From the NCBI RefSeq assembly GCF_007830235.1, contig NZ_VLKI01000002.1:1-64000 (forward strand): 64,000 nucleotides of DNA, read 5' to 3'. Positions 51,944 to 60,767 of the stretch are shown here, one piece after another (positions within the stretch are counted from its first letter, which is position 1; each line of letters begins with the position of its first letter). Source of the stretch: Cytobacillus oceanisediminis (GTDB lineage: Bacteria; Bacillota; Bacilli; Bacillales; Cytobacillaceae). The position numbers and the translations under genes were made by a program. The notes beneath the pieces are model-generated. The model worked only from the letters and a program-made list of their open reading frames with translations, ran no database searches and was not told the DNA's origin.

Positions 51944-52318
51944 ATGAATTTAGAACAGTTGAAACAAAGATTAGACATACTTTTAACCTCTTTGGTTGTT
52001 AGCACAAAAGCTGCAGATATAACTACTCTATCATTCATGCATTTAAGTTCAATCTTAAAAAAAGATACCATTGAACAGGCAGAAATGCTGTTCACGCATT
52101 TGCCGACAGCGCTGACCAGAATTGAAAAGGGTGAACAGGTGGAAGCTCCTCATCCGGCTTTGCTGGAAGAGGTAAAGCAGTCACCGCAAGCGGCATTGGC
52201 AATAAAGGAAATCGATTTTGTACAGCAGCAATGGAAAAAACAGCTCCCCCAGGAAGAAATCGATTTTCTGCTCATCCATTATACGAATGTACTGCAAATT
52301 AATAAAGGAGGAAACTAG
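51944..52318 (+). CDS. yhfY: YhfY-like PRD-domain protein
   Basis: 124 aa, ATG 51944 behind GGAGG. A single PTS-regulatory-like domain: RLDILLTSLVVSTKAADITT, EQAEMLFTHLPTALTRIEKG and EEIDFLLIHYTNVL. Conserved His near residues 95-115 may accept phosphate in PRDs, but only HYTN is seen. One nt separates its stop from the yhfU start. Confidence 0.82.
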   Translation: MNLEQLKQRLDILLTSLVVSTKAADITTLSFMHLSSILKKDTIEQAEMLFTHLPTALTRIEKGEQVEAPHPALLEEVKQSPQAALAIKEIDFVQQQWKKQLPQEEIDFLLIHYTNVLQINKGGN

Positions 52319-52319
52319 G

Positions 52320-52679
52320 ATGAAAATTGTAGTTGGAGGACAAGTGGATAAAAAAGAGATTGAGAGCTTAATAAAAGAAATTGATAGCAGCATCACGACG
52401 ATGATCAAGTCGGATTTGGAAGCTGCCATGGCTGTCAAGACAGGACAAGCAGATTACTATGTCGGCGCCTGCCATACTGGTGGCGGCGGGGCTTTAGCGA
52501 TGGCTATTGCACTTCTGGGCAAACCAAATTGCGAGACTGTTTCCATGCCAGGGAAGAAGCCTGTTGAGGAGAAAATCGTAACCGCTGTCAATGAAGGCAA
52601 AAAAGCTTTTGGATTTACAGCGGATCATAAAGATGCCGCAGTCCCTATGATTATCAAGGCTTTAAAGAATAGAAGCTAG
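52320..52679 (+). CDS. yhfU: YhfU-like DUF2620 protein
   Basis: 119 aa. MKIVVGGQVDKKEIESLIKE and ADYYVGACHTGGGGALAMAI are the DUF2620 signature; the CHTGGGGA loop looks like a nucleotide- or phosphate-binding turn. Translationally coupled to yhfY (TAG-GATG). Function unknown. Confidence 0.85.
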   Translation: MKIVVGGQVDKKEIESLIKEIDSSITTMIKSDLEAAMAVKTGQADYYVGACHTGGGGALAMAIALLGKPNCETVSMPGKKPVEEKIVTAVNEGKKAFGFTADHKDAAVPMIIKALKNRS

Positions 52680-52710
52680 GAAATCCATTTAACTTAAGGG
52701 GGAAAATGAA

Positions 52711-54003
52711 ATGGAAATGACCTTAATTATCCTGATCGGTGCCGTTGCTGCTGTTTTGGCCAATATGAATATTGCTGTTTTCAACGATGGGCTTCGGCCT
52801 ATTGTCTCCGAGCACGTAGAAGGACGGATGACACGAAGAGACCTGGCATTTACTGCCTTTGCCATGAGCTTTGGCCTTGTGATCGGTTTTGGAATTCCCT
52901 TTACACTCTCCGCCAGCATCATTCTCGTTCACAGTATCTTGCTGGGGACAGATATTATCGGTTTGCTGACACCCAAAAATAAGTGGGGTACGCCGCTTGC
53001 TGCCGTGATCGGGGGAGCGTATGGAGCAGGTCTTTTAATCGGATTGGAAGGCTTTGTTAAACTGTTTGATTACCTTCCGCTTAATTTCCTTGATGCAATG
53101 GGAGCAGTTGGAGCACCGGTAGTTGTTACATTCATGGCGTTCCCGGCCCTTGCTGTAGCGATGCAGTTCAGTGTGAAGAAAGGTGTCATTACGTTTATTG
53201 TTTCCGCTTTGGTCCGCCAGCTTGCTGTTTGGCTAAATGAAAGTGCTATCCTAACTGTTTCGGGTACAACTGTAACACTGAACCAGGAAGGAATGGCCCT
53301 TATTACTGGGATGATATTCCTGCTTGCATTTGCCATGAAGGAAAAAGCAGAAGAAGGTTCATCCATTGACCTTGCAGCCGTATTCAGTGACAAAGTAGCT
53401 AAGATCAGAAAAAATGTAGTCTTCTTTATGATTATCGGCGGTCTTATTGCAGCTGCTACCAATCTATGGATTATGGCAGGTGATCCAATTTCTCTGAATC
53501 TATTGGCTGAAGGCAAAGCAACAGATGCCGGAATTGCTGCCGCTGCCCGTGCACTCGGCTTTATTCCGCTTGTCGCCAGTACAGCTATTGCAACAGGTGT
53601 TTACAGCCCGGTCGGATTTACGCTCATTTTCGTTGTAGGATTTTTCTCTCCAAATGTTTGGTTAGCCTTAATTGGCGGTGTCATTATAATTTTCATTGAA
53701 GTTATGCTATTAAGTTCAATTGCCAGATTCCTTGATAAATATCCTGGTGTCCGCAACTCCGGGGAAAACATCCGCAGTGCGATGACCAAGCTTCTGGAAG
53801 TGGCCCTTTTGATCGGTGGAGCGAATGCGGCAAATGCGATCGCGCCAGGATTTGGCTTCTTCTTCATTGCGGGCTTCTACTTATTGAATGAAGCGGCAGG
53901 ACGCCCAATTGTCCGTATTGCGGTTGGTCCTGTTGGCGCCATTGCAGTCGGAATCATTGCGAATATCCTTGTGGCTCTTGGAATTATGTCCATTCCTCAA
54001 TAA
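52711..54003 (+). CDS. yhfT: YhfT family membrane transporter
   Basis: 430 aa with about 11-12 membrane spans. VLANMNIAVFNDGLRPIVSE at the N-terminus and NAANAIAPGFGFFFIAGFY near the C-terminus are typical of YhfT. RBS AAGGGGG, ATG 52711. It is the only transporter of the operon, so substrate import or export depends on it. A weak terminator follows. Confidence 0.87.
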   Translation: MEMTLIILIGAVAAVLANMNIAVFNDGLRPIVSEHVEGRMTRRDLAFTAFAMSFGLVIGFGIPFTLSASIILVHSILLGTDIIGLLTPKNKWGTPLAAVIGGAYGAGLLIGLEGFVKLFDYLPLNFLDAMGAVGAPVVVTFMAFPALAVAMQFSVKKGVITFIVSALVRQLAVWLNESAILTVSGTTVTLNQEGMALITGMIFLLAFAMKEKAEEGSSIDLAAVFSDKVAKIRKNVVFFMIIGGLIAAATNLWIMAGDPISLNLLAEGKATDAGIAAAARALGFIPLVASTAIATGVYSPVGFTLIFVVGFFSPNVWLALIGGVIIIFIEVMLLSSIARFLDKYPGVRNSGENIRSAMTKLLEVALLIGGANAANAIAPGFGFFFIAGFYLLNEAAGRPIVRIAVGPVGAIAVGIIANILVALGIMSIPQ

Positions 54004-54011
54004 ATGGTATG

Positions 54012-54034
54012 AAGCTGTCATTACAGCTTTTCTG
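54012..54034 (+). terminator. Weak terminator after yhfT
   Basis: AAGCTGT and ACAGCTT with a 4-nt CATT loop, followed by TTCTG. Short T-run. Confidence 0.55.
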
Positions 54035-54047
54035 TAATATAAAAAGG

Positions 54048-54130
54048 TTTATCTATGTTATAGCGGGATTTATCCTCGTTATAAAAGATTTTTATCCCTA
54101 TTAGAACGAAATTTATCCGCAATATAAGAA
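54048..54130. repeat. Tandem TTTATC repeat array
   Basis: TTTATC occurs at 54048, 54069, 54091 and 54112, a spacing of 21-22 bp, each followed about 10 nt later by TTATA-like sequence (gTTATAg, gTTATAa, aTTAGAa, aATATAa). Units resemble a dispersed Bacillus motif. Located between yhfT and php, where it could space or regulate transcription. Confidence 0.6.
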
Positions 54131-54158
54131 TCGGCAGAGAAGATCGGAGTGAAAGGCC

Positions 54159-55103
54159 ATGATACAAACGGTTCTTGGAAAAATTGCTCCGGAGGAATTG
54201 GGGGTTTGCTCGGCTCACGAGCATCTCTCCATTGATCTTTCGCGAGTGAAAAAAGATCCGGATACGATATTTGATGATGAACAGGGCATGCGGGAGGAAC
54301 TGGAGGACTTTTACCGTCTGGGCGGCAGGTCTATGGTCGAAGTGACGAATGACGGCATGGGCCGGGATGCTCTTGTTCTAAAAAGATTAAGTGAAGCGAC
54401 AGGGGTTCACCTGATTACGTGCACAGGCTTTTACAAGGATCCATTTATCCCGGAATATGCCGGGGACTGGAAAGCAGAACAGTTTGCGCATCATTTCATT
54501 AAAGAAGCTACGGAAGGAATCGCTGATACCGGCATTCTTCCAGGTGTCATTGGGGAAGTGGGCACAAGCAAGAATGAAATGAAGCCGATTGAGAAAGAAC
54601 TGTTGATTGGTGCGGCTATAGCCGGAGTCGAAACCGGCCTTCCGGTCACAACCCATACGACGCTCGGGACACTTGGCTTTGAACAGGTGCAGCTTCTTAC
54701 AAAGCAAGGACTTCCTGTGGACCAAATCATTATCGGCCATCAGGACCTTAATCCGAATAAAGAGGAAGTGCTCTCCGTTTTGGAAACAGGTGCCTATATC
54801 GCTTTTGATACGATTGGCAAAAATAATTACCGGCCTGACGGAGAAAGATCGGATTTCCTGCTTGATTTTATTAATCGGGGATTTGAAAGGCAAATCCTGC
54901 TTTCAGCCGATCTAACACGGAAATCCCATTGGAAAAAGAATGGCGGGCCAGGCTACGGGCTGGTGCTTGAATCTTTTATTCCAAAATTAAAAGAAGCCGG
55001 CGTTTCGGACAGCATTCTGCAGCAGCTTCTAATCGTTAATCCATCCAGAGCTTTTTCAATAAGGGAGGGATCATATTGTCAACATACAATCCAGCCGATC
55101 TGA
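54159..55103 (+). CDS. php: Phosphotriesterase homology protein (Php)
   Basis: 314 aa, TIM-barrel metal hydrolase of the phosphotriesterase group. Metal ligands visible: HEHLSID (HxH, residues 20-22), GEVGTSKNEM (Glu in place of the carboxylated Lys), THTTLGT and GHQDLNPN (His), and LSADLTRKSHW (Asp). Start ATG 54159, RBS GGAGTG. E. coli PHP (yhfV) is the namesake, with a physiological substrate that I do not know to be established. The C-terminus overlaps yhfS by 28 bp. Confidence 0.9.
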   Translation: MIQTVLGKIAPEELGVCSAHEHLSIDLSRVKKDPDTIFDDEQGMREELEDFYRLGGRSMVEVTNDGMGRDALVLKRLSEATGVHLITCTGFYKDPFIPEYAGDWKAEQFAHHFIKEATEGIADTGILPGVIGEVGTSKNEMKPIEKELLIGAAIAGVETGLPVTTHTTLGTLGFEQVQLLTKQGLPVDQIIIGHQDLNPNKEEVLSVLETGAYIAFDTIGKNNYRPDGERSDFLLDFINRGFERQILLSADLTRKSHWKKNGGPGYGLVLESFIPKLKEAGVSDSILQQLLIVNPSRAFSIREGSYCQHTIQPI

Positions 55104-56218
55104 AGTATGCCGATTCAGTTCTGCCAAGTTTATCGATACAGGAGGCCCAGGAAAAACAATTCAAGCTCGTCGATCGAATGAGCCATTATTTTGAGGGAAA
55201 GCAGTTTCTATCGATGGGAGATCTCGGTGTCTCTCCAAAATGGAAGCGTCCGGAACAGACTTATCTTGTGGAAAGAGTGCTGGCGGACTTTTTTGAAGCG
55301 GAGGATTGTGCTCTTGTCCGAGGTGCAGGAACGGGAGCGATCCGCAATATCTTAAGCATGCTTTTGGCTGCAGGAGATGAAATGTTCATTCATACAGCCC
55401 CTGTCTATACAACGACCAAAGAAACGTTAAGGATATTGGGCATTAAAACAGTCGAAGCGGATTATAACAATCTTGAGGAAATCAGAGCAGCAATCAGGCA
55501 CAACCAAAGCCCTAAAGTTTTCTACATTCAGCATGCCCGCCAGCAGCCGATAGACCATTACCGTTTGGCTGATGTCATTAAAGCCGTAAAGGAAGAACGC
55601 CCCGACCTGCCAATTGTGGTGGATGATAATTATTGTGCATTAAAAACGAAGGGGATTGGGGTTGAACTGGGCGCCGATTATTCCACTTTTTCCGGCTTCA
55701 AACTGCTGGGTCCTGAAGGGATTGCTATCATTGTCGGAAAAAGAGAGGCGATTGCCCGAGTCCATCATTATAACTATTCGGGCGGAGGCCAGGTACAGGG
55801 CTACGAAGCAATGGAGCTGCTCAGGATGATGACCTTTGCGCCTGTATCTTTAGCGATTCAAAATGAGCAAGTAGAAGAGCTATGCCGCCGGCTGAATGAA
55901 GGGGCTGTGGCCGGAATCCGTGCTGCGTATATGACCAATGCCCAATCGAAAAATGTCATTGTGGAATTGAAAGATCCAATTGCCCAGCAGGTCATCAGCA
56001 TGAGTGATGAGCACGGCGCCGCCACTCACCCTGTTGGGGCAGAATCAAAATATGAAATCATTCCAATGATTTACCGGGTATCCGGAAGCTTTTTGGAAGC
56101 CCAGCCGGAACTGAAGGAGTATGGGTTGCGCATCAACCCAATGAAGTCCGGTGCAAGCACGATTATCGGCATATTGGAAAAAGTGATACCTCTTGCAAAA
56201 GAAAAGCAGCATCGCTGA
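55076..56218 (+). CDS. yhfS: YhfS-like PLP-dependent aminotransferase-fold protein
   Basis: 380 aa from TTG 55076 with AGGGAGGGATC upstream. Fold type I: PLP site SGFKLLGPEG with the Schiff-base Lys, VVDDNYCALKTKGIGVELGA, and RGAGTGAIRNILSMLLAAGD (phosphate clamp). The family is annotated as a C-S lyase or aminotransferase-like protein. Start lies within php, so coupled. Confidence 0.85.
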   Translation: MSTYNPADLKYADSVLPSLSIQEAQEKQFKLVDRMSHYFEGKQFLSMGDLGVSPKWKRPEQTYLVERVLADFFEAEDCALVRGAGTGAIRNILSMLLAAGDEMFIHTAPVYTTTKETLRILGIKTVEADYNNLEEIRAAIRHNQSPKVFYIQHARQQPIDHYRLADVIKAVKEERPDLPIVVDDNYCALKTKGIGVELGADYSTFSGFKLLGPEGIAIIVGKREAIARVHHYNYSGGGQVQGYEAMELLRMMTFAPVSLAIQNEQVEELCRRLNEGAVAGIRAAYMTNAQSKNVIVELKDPIAQQVISMSDEHGAATHPVGAESKYEIIPMIYRVSGSFLEAQPELKEYGLRINPMKSGASTIIGILEKVIPLAKEKQHR

Positions 56219-56238
56219 TAACAAAGGGGGGATATTCA

Positions 56239-57399
56239 ATGTTTTTAGATGTAACAAGACGAAGAAACCCAAAGCTTATACAATCAGGTGTCACCTTGCA
56301 TCAAAGCGGGCAAATACCCCCAAATACGTATGTGATTGATCTTGATATCCTGGGAGAGAATGTGGAGGCACTTGCAAGAACGGCAAATGAGCACAGCTTC
56401 CAGCTTTATTTCATGAGCAAACAGCTGGGCAGGCTTCCGTTTATTGGCCGATTTATAGCAGAGCATGGCATTCAAAAAGCTGTAGCTGTGGAATTTGATG
56501 AAGCCAAAACACTGGCAGAAGGCGGCGTTGAAATCGGCAATGTTGGCCACCTTGTTCAGCCGGGAAAAAACCAATGGCCGGAAGTTTTATCGTGGAAACC
56601 GGAGGTCGTGACCCTGTTTTCATACGAACGTGCCCAGCAGCTTTCAGAGACAGCCGTCCAATCCGGAATGGTGCAGGATGTCCTTCTGAGAGTGTATGCA
56701 GATGGGGATTTCATTTATCCCGGACAGGAGGGCGGCTTTCCCTTGGATTCATTGGATGAAGAGCTGACTAAGCTGGCCGGACTTCCGGGCATTAACATAG
56801 CCGGAATCACCACATTCCCGAACTTTCAACTTTCGGCTGACCGGATGGGAATGGAGCCTACTCCTAACTTTCAAACCCTTCTTCAGGCTAAAAAGGTTTT
56901 AGCAGGACGGGGCATGGAAGTCAAGCAAGTAAACGGTCCAAGCGCGACAAGCTGCGAAACCATTCCATTTTTAGCTGACCAGGGTGTGACGCATGGGGAA
57001 CCTGGACATGCCCTCACAGGAACGACGCCGCTCCATGCTTATAGGGATCTCGCTGAAAAGCCGGCCATTATCTATGTAACGGAAGTGTCCCACCAGGACA
57101 AGGATCATTATTATGTAATCGGGGGCGGATATTATGGCCGCTCACATCTAACGGGGTGCCTCGTCGGAAATGCAGAAAGCGAGATATTGGATCAGTATGT
57201 CCCAGCAGCAGAACCGGCTCCTGAAGCAATCGATTATTACGGGGCAATCGAAAAACCGAAGGGCTTTCGTATTGCTGAAGGGGATACAGCCATTTTTTCT
57301 TTCCGCACACAGGTTTTCGTTACAAGAGCCCATATTGCACTGGTAAAAGGAATACAAAGCGGAAAGCCGGAACTGGTTCACTTTGAGAGGAAGTGGTGA
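56239..57399 (+). CDS. yhfX: YhfX-like alanine racemase-fold protein
   Basis: 386 aa. Fold type III PLP enzyme: the PLP Lys is in LYFMSKQLGRLPF (about residue 59), with VIDLDILGENVEALARTANE at the N-terminus and HVVLGGGYYGRS-type C-terminal site (VIGGGYYGRSHL). RBS AAAGGGGGG, ATG 56239. Probably racemises or decarboxylates an amino acid; substrate unknown. Confidence 0.85.
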   Translation: MFLDVTRRRNPKLIQSGVTLHQSGQIPPNTYVIDLDILGENVEALARTANEHSFQLYFMSKQLGRLPFIGRFIAEHGIQKAVAVEFDEAKTLAEGGVEIGNVGHLVQPGKNQWPEVLSWKPEVVTLFSYERAQQLSETAVQSGMVQDVLLRVYADGDFIYPGQEGGFPLDSLDEELTKLAGLPGINIAGITTFPNFQLSADRMGMEPTPNFQTLLQAKKVLAGRGMEVKQVNGPSATSCETIPFLADQGVTHGEPGHALTGTTPLHAYRDLAEKPAIIYVTEVSHQDKDHYYVIGGGYYGRSHLTGCLVGNAESEILDQYVPAAEPAPEAIDYYGAIEKPKGFRIAEGDTAIFSFRTQVFVTRAHIALVKGIQSGKPELVHFERKW

Positions 57400-57401
57400 G
57401 G

Positions 57402-58595
57402 ATGGCAAAAGCAATTCTGCTGGTAATCGACAGTTTTGGAATTGGAGCAATGAACGACTGCGGGGAGTTTAACCCTTCTGACTGCAGAGCTAATACGTTT
57501 AAGCATATACGGGAATCAGCAGGCTTTTTAAATATACCCACTTTATATAATCTGGGGCTTGGGGCGCTTGTTGATGGAATGGAAGCGCCAGCTAATGCAT
57601 ATGGTTATTCGGCTCTTGCCCATCATGGGGCAGATACGTATTTGGGACATCAGGAAATTGCCGGGAGCTGCCCGAAGCGCTCGAATAAAAGGCTGATGAA
57701 GGACATCCATAGGAACCTTGCAAAAGTATTGGCGGAAGCTGGCTATCAAGTTGAATATCCTTGGGAAGACCGACCTGTGCTGCTGGTAAACGGCGCCTGT
57801 GTCATCGGTGACAATCTTGAATCTTCATTAGGAAACATCATCAATTTAACAGCTGATTTTAATAGGATGCCTTTTCATGAATTAAAGGAAGTCGGACAGA
57901 TTGTCCGCCAAAACGTGGATACAAGCAGGGTTATCGCTTTTGGGGGACCCTATACAACCATTGAACATATCCTGTCGGTTGTTCATGAAAGAAATCCCGG
58001 CCAATGGGGTGTCGATGCTCCGAAGGCAAAGGTTTATGGGAAGGGCTACGAAGTCTATCATATGGGCTACGGGGTGAACATTGATGGGCAATTTCCGATG
58101 ATTGCGGCCCGGAATGACCTTAAAGTGCATCGTATCGGAAAAACAGCAGATGTATTGCATGGCGAAGGCCCTGCAGACCCCATTGTTGATACCGAAATAG
58201 TTTTAAGAGTTTTAGAGAGTTCTTATCTCAATGAAATAGAAGATACGGCGTTCCTTGTAAACGTCCAGGAAACGGACCTGGCAGGCCATGCAGAGGACGT
58301 GGAATGGTATGCCAGTCTCCTCAATATAACAGATAAATGGCTATCTGAATTTCTTCCTAAAATGGCTGAGGAAGATTTGATCGTTATTATGGCTGACCAC
58401 GGGAACGACCCAACAATCGGGCATTCCAATCACACACGCGAGTACGTACCTATTTTGGCCGCAGGGAAACGTGTAAAAGCTGTAAATATAGGAAAGCGAA
58501 ATAGCATGGCAGACGTTGGAGCAACATTTAGTGAATTTTTTGGTCTGCCTGCCACAGAGGAAGGCACAAGCTTTTTAGGTGAAATCCTTAGATAA
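57402..58595 (+). CDS. yhfW: YhfW-like phosphopentomutase/alkaline phosphatase superfamily enzyme
   Basis: 397 aa from ATG 57402, 8 nt after AGAGGAAG; an in-frame GTG nine nt earlier overlaps the RBS. Alkaline phosphatase superfamily metal site: LLVIDSFGIGAMND, ADTYLGHQEIAG (nucleophile Thr), QETDLAGHAEDVEWY and MADHGNDPTIGHSNHTREY. The closest relatives are phosphopentomutases (DeoB). Last gene of the operon, followed by a strong terminator. Confidence 0.88.
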   Translation: MAKAILLVIDSFGIGAMNDCGEFNPSDCRANTFKHIRESAGFLNIPTLYNLGLGALVDGMEAPANAYGYSALAHHGADTYLGHQEIAGSCPKRSNKRLMKDIHRNLAKVLAEAGYQVEYPWEDRPVLLVNGACVIGDNLESSLGNIINLTADFNRMPFHELKEVGQIVRQNVDTSRVIAFGGPYTTIEHILSVVHERNPGQWGVDAPKAKVYGKGYEVYHMGYGVNIDGQFPMIAARNDLKVHRIGKTADVLHGEGPADPIVDTEIVLRVLESSYLNEIEDTAFLVNVQETDLAGHAEDVEWYASLLNITDKWLSEFLPKMAEEDLIVIMADHGNDPTIGHSNHTREYVPILAAGKRVKAVNIGKRNSMADVGATFSEFFGLPATEEGTSFLGEILR

Positions 58596-58615
58596 TCCTT
58601 AAATAATCCTTAAAT

Positions 58616-58650
58616 AATCCGCTCGGGCAAAGAGCGGATTTCTCTATTTC
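58616..58650 (+). terminator. Terminator after yhfW
   Basis: AATCCGCTC and GAGCGGATT (9-bp stem, 7-nt loop), then TCTCTATTT. Preceded by three near-tandem copies of TAATCCTTAAA (58591-58620). Confidence 0.85.
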
Positions 58651-58918
58651 AAATCCTCATACAAAGGCCGTTAACTAACAGCTATATACAAAGATTAAGG
58701 CGGATAACCGAATACTGCCACTTAAAGGGATTTCCCTGAAAGTGCTCTTAAATAAAGAAAATTATATTTTAGATAGGGTAAAATTTTTATGCTGTCAATT
58801 AACTCATATGAAAGTGGCAACAAGGCCACTATCCAATGGGTTTTAGCATATAGCAGTTGGTGGTTGGAATTTAGGATATTATGTGATATGGGAGGATTTG
58901 AAAATACTTTTACTGGTG
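58651..58918. other. Intergenic stretch before RNA copy 2
   Basis: Nothing recognisable apart from AT-rich DNA; no frame with an RBS on either strand. The sequence GGCAACAAGGCCACTATCC (58817-58835) could form a weak hairpin. Confidence 0.4.
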
Positions 58919-58953
58919 TTTGTCGAAAATTGAATAATAGTTAATGCGGAATA

Positions 58954-58975
58954 TGTAAGCGTTTTCATTTATAAT
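58954..58975 (+). promoter_or_regulatory. cre box and -10 of RNA copy 2
   Basis: TGTAAGCGTTTTCA (58954-58967) and TATAAT (58970-58975) are identical to those of copy 1, although the bases just upstream differ (GGAATA versus GGTTTA). Confidence 0.75.
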
Positions 58976-58981
58976 AAAAAC

Positions 58982-59138
58982 AGGTGGATGGCATGTGTGG
59001 CCATCATGGTATATTAGCGAAGGCGAGGCTTATACTAGTAAGTTTTACAGTTGACTAAAGAATAAGAGAAACATTTAAGATTATAGGGGAATAAGAAACC
59101 TTGTCATTCTGTGAAGCATGACAAGGTTTCTTTGTGTT
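58982..59138 (+). ncRNA. Candidate CcpA-controlled small RNA, copy 2
   Basis: Hairpin GATGGC/GCCATC at 58987-59005 and terminator stem GAAACCTTGTCAT (59095-59107) with ATGACAAGGTTTC (59118-59130). Compared with copy 1, the terminator loop is changed (TCTGTGAAGC versus GCTGTTGAAA) while the stem is unchanged, and an inserted T at about 59014 breaks the short reading frame. Conservation of stems and promoter but not of frame supports an RNA. The copy ends 22 bp before the stop of the sigma-54 activator gene on the opposite strand. Confidence 0.5.
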
Positions 59139-59159
59139 AAAAAAGAGGAAGTTTTGCCA

Positions 59160-60560
59160 TTAAATATCGATCGCATACTTCCGAACCCGCCTCATCAAAA
59201 GAGACTGAGTAACTCCTAATTGCTGAGCAGCCTTCCGCGTCGATTTCTCCTTTTTCAAAGCCTCAAGAATCATATTCCTTTCAATGCTCTCCAGTAATTC
59301 CGGCATGCTGTTATGCTGATCTGCCTGTTTCATATAATCAGGCATGTACTGGTTTTCCATCATTTTTTGCGGCAGGTCTTTTTCGTTAATGGTTTGGTCA
59401 CATAGGATGACCAGCCTTTCCATCAGGTTTTCGAGTTCTCGGATGTTCCCGGGCCAGTGGTAGGATTGAAAGATATCTAATGCTCTGGAAGTCATGCGTT
59501 TATTGACGTTGTATTTCTGGTTGTAGGTGTCCAGAAAGTAGAAGGCAAGGTCCTCAATGACTTCCTTTCGTTCCCTAAGCGGTGGAAGGTTGATCGCAAG
59601 GATATGCAGCCGGTAATACAGGTCTGAACGGAAGGAGGTTTCTTCTGTCATTTTTTCCAGGTTTCGATTGGTGGCGGCGATGATTCGGACGTTTGCCTGG
59701 ACATACTCCCTTGCACCGATCGGGAGGTAGGTTTTGGTTTGCAGGAAATGCAATAGCTTCGCCTGTAGATGGGTAGGCAGCTCGCCGATTTCATCCAGAA
59801 ATAACGTTCCGCCTTCCGCAGCCTGGATTAATCCTTGCTTGCCGGATGTGTGCGCGCCTGTAAAAGCTCCTTTTTTGTAGCCGAAGAGCTCGGATTCCAG
59901 CAGCTGCTCCGGCATGGATGCGCAGTTTATTTGGATAAATGGTGCATTGTACCGTTTGCTTAATAAATGGATTCTTTCCGCTGTCGCGCTTTTTCCTGTA
60001 CCAGTTTCACCGGTGATTAAAGCAGTCGTATCGACCTTGGCGATCTTCCCGATCAGGTCTTCGGTTGATGGGTGCAGGATCAATTCTTTCTTTGGCGGAA
60101 GATCGGTTGTATGTAAGGGAATCTTTAATTTTCTAAGCTCCTGGCTGTATTTCTCCAGCAATTCCTCTGTATCCCTAAGCTTGGAAGAGGTTTTGACAAC
60201 TTCCGTAATATCCCGGCAATGTGCGACGATGGCGATGACTTCACCCTTTTCATCCTTCACTAAATGGCCGGTGGCGATAAATTTCCTTCCATCTTTCACC
60301 TCCTGGACCGTGCTGACATTGCTGTTGGCTTCAGCCGCAAGCCTCGTAACCGAAGGAGAAAATACCCTCTCTTTCTCCAAATCTCTTACATTTCTTCCGA
60401 TCAGTTTCTCCCGCGGCACCTGGGTTATGACTTCACTAATGTGATTGACCCATAGGGTGACTCCGTTTTTATCCGTAATATAGATGGCATCATTAATAGA
60501 ATTCAGAATATCTGTAAAAAAATTTGGGCGCTGATTGGCCAGTTTTAGAAGCTGCTCCAT
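59160..60560 (-). CDS. Sigma-54-dependent transcriptional activator (PAS-AAA-Fis)
   Basis: 466 aa from ATG 60560, behind AAAGGAGGA; a longer in-frame start at 60632 lacks an RBS. PAS sensor at about 18-125 (ILNSINDAIYITDKNGVTLW), AAA+ domain at about 175-400 with Walker A GETGTGKS, the sigma-54 contact loop GAFTGA, Walker B GGTLFLDEIGEL and R-finger region (FRSDLYYRLHILAINLPPLR), and Fis-type HTH at the end (STRKAAQQLGVTQSLLMRR). Divergent from the carbamoylase operon, which has a canonical sigma-54 promoter; probably its activator. Confidence 0.93.
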   Translation of the reverse strand: MEQLLKLANQRPNFFTDILNSINDAIYITDKNGVTLWVNHISEVITQVPREKLIGRNVRDLEKERVFSPSVTRLAAEANSNVSTVQEVKDGRKFIATGHLVKDEKGEVIAIVAHCRDITEVVKTSSKLRDTEELLEKYSQELRKLKIPLHTTDLPPKKELILHPSTEDLIGKIAKVDTTALITGETGTGKSATAERIHLLSKRYNAPFIQINCASMPEQLLESELFGYKKGAFTGAHTSGKQGLIQAAEGGTLFLDEIGELPTHLQAKLLHFLQTKTYLPIGAREYVQANVRIIAATNRNLEKMTEETSFRSDLYYRLHILAINLPPLRERKEVIEDLAFYFLDTYNQKYNVNKRMTSRALDIFQSYHWPGNIRELENLMERLVILCDQTINEKDLPQKMMENQYMPDYMKQADQHNSMPELLESIERNMILEALKKEKSTRKAAQQLGVTQSLLMRRVRKYAIDI

Positions 60561-60578
60561 ATAATCCTCCTTTCTGAA

Positions 60579-60739
60579 TTGATTTCGATTCATTTTCATC
60601 CGAAACGTTTGATAAAGGCGAATCGAAATCAACTCATTGAGTCGCTTTTAAAAACAATTATAGTAAATATTCTAAAAATTCACAACAGAATCTAGCGAAT
60701 TTCGCCTAAATGACTCTATTAACTTGGCACGCTATTTGC
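60579..60739 (+). promoter_or_regulatory. Sigma-54 promoter with upstream activator dyads
   Basis: TTGGCACGCTATTTGCAA (60724-60741) is an exact -24/-12 element: TGGCAC, N5, TTGC. Upstream, TTGATTTCGATTC (60579-60591) and its perfect inverted complement GAATCGAAATCAA (60620-60632), plus the palindrome GCGAATTTCGC (60695-60705), are candidate enhancer sites for the divergent activator. The gene start at 60768 is 28 nt after the -12. Confidence 0.88.
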
Positions 60740-60767
60740 AAAAAGAATAGGCAAGAAGGGAGCGGAT

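Noticed and set aside
54044..54130. CRISPR array
   Set aside because: Units are only about 21 bp, degenerate and without spacers of uniform size; no cas genes in the window.
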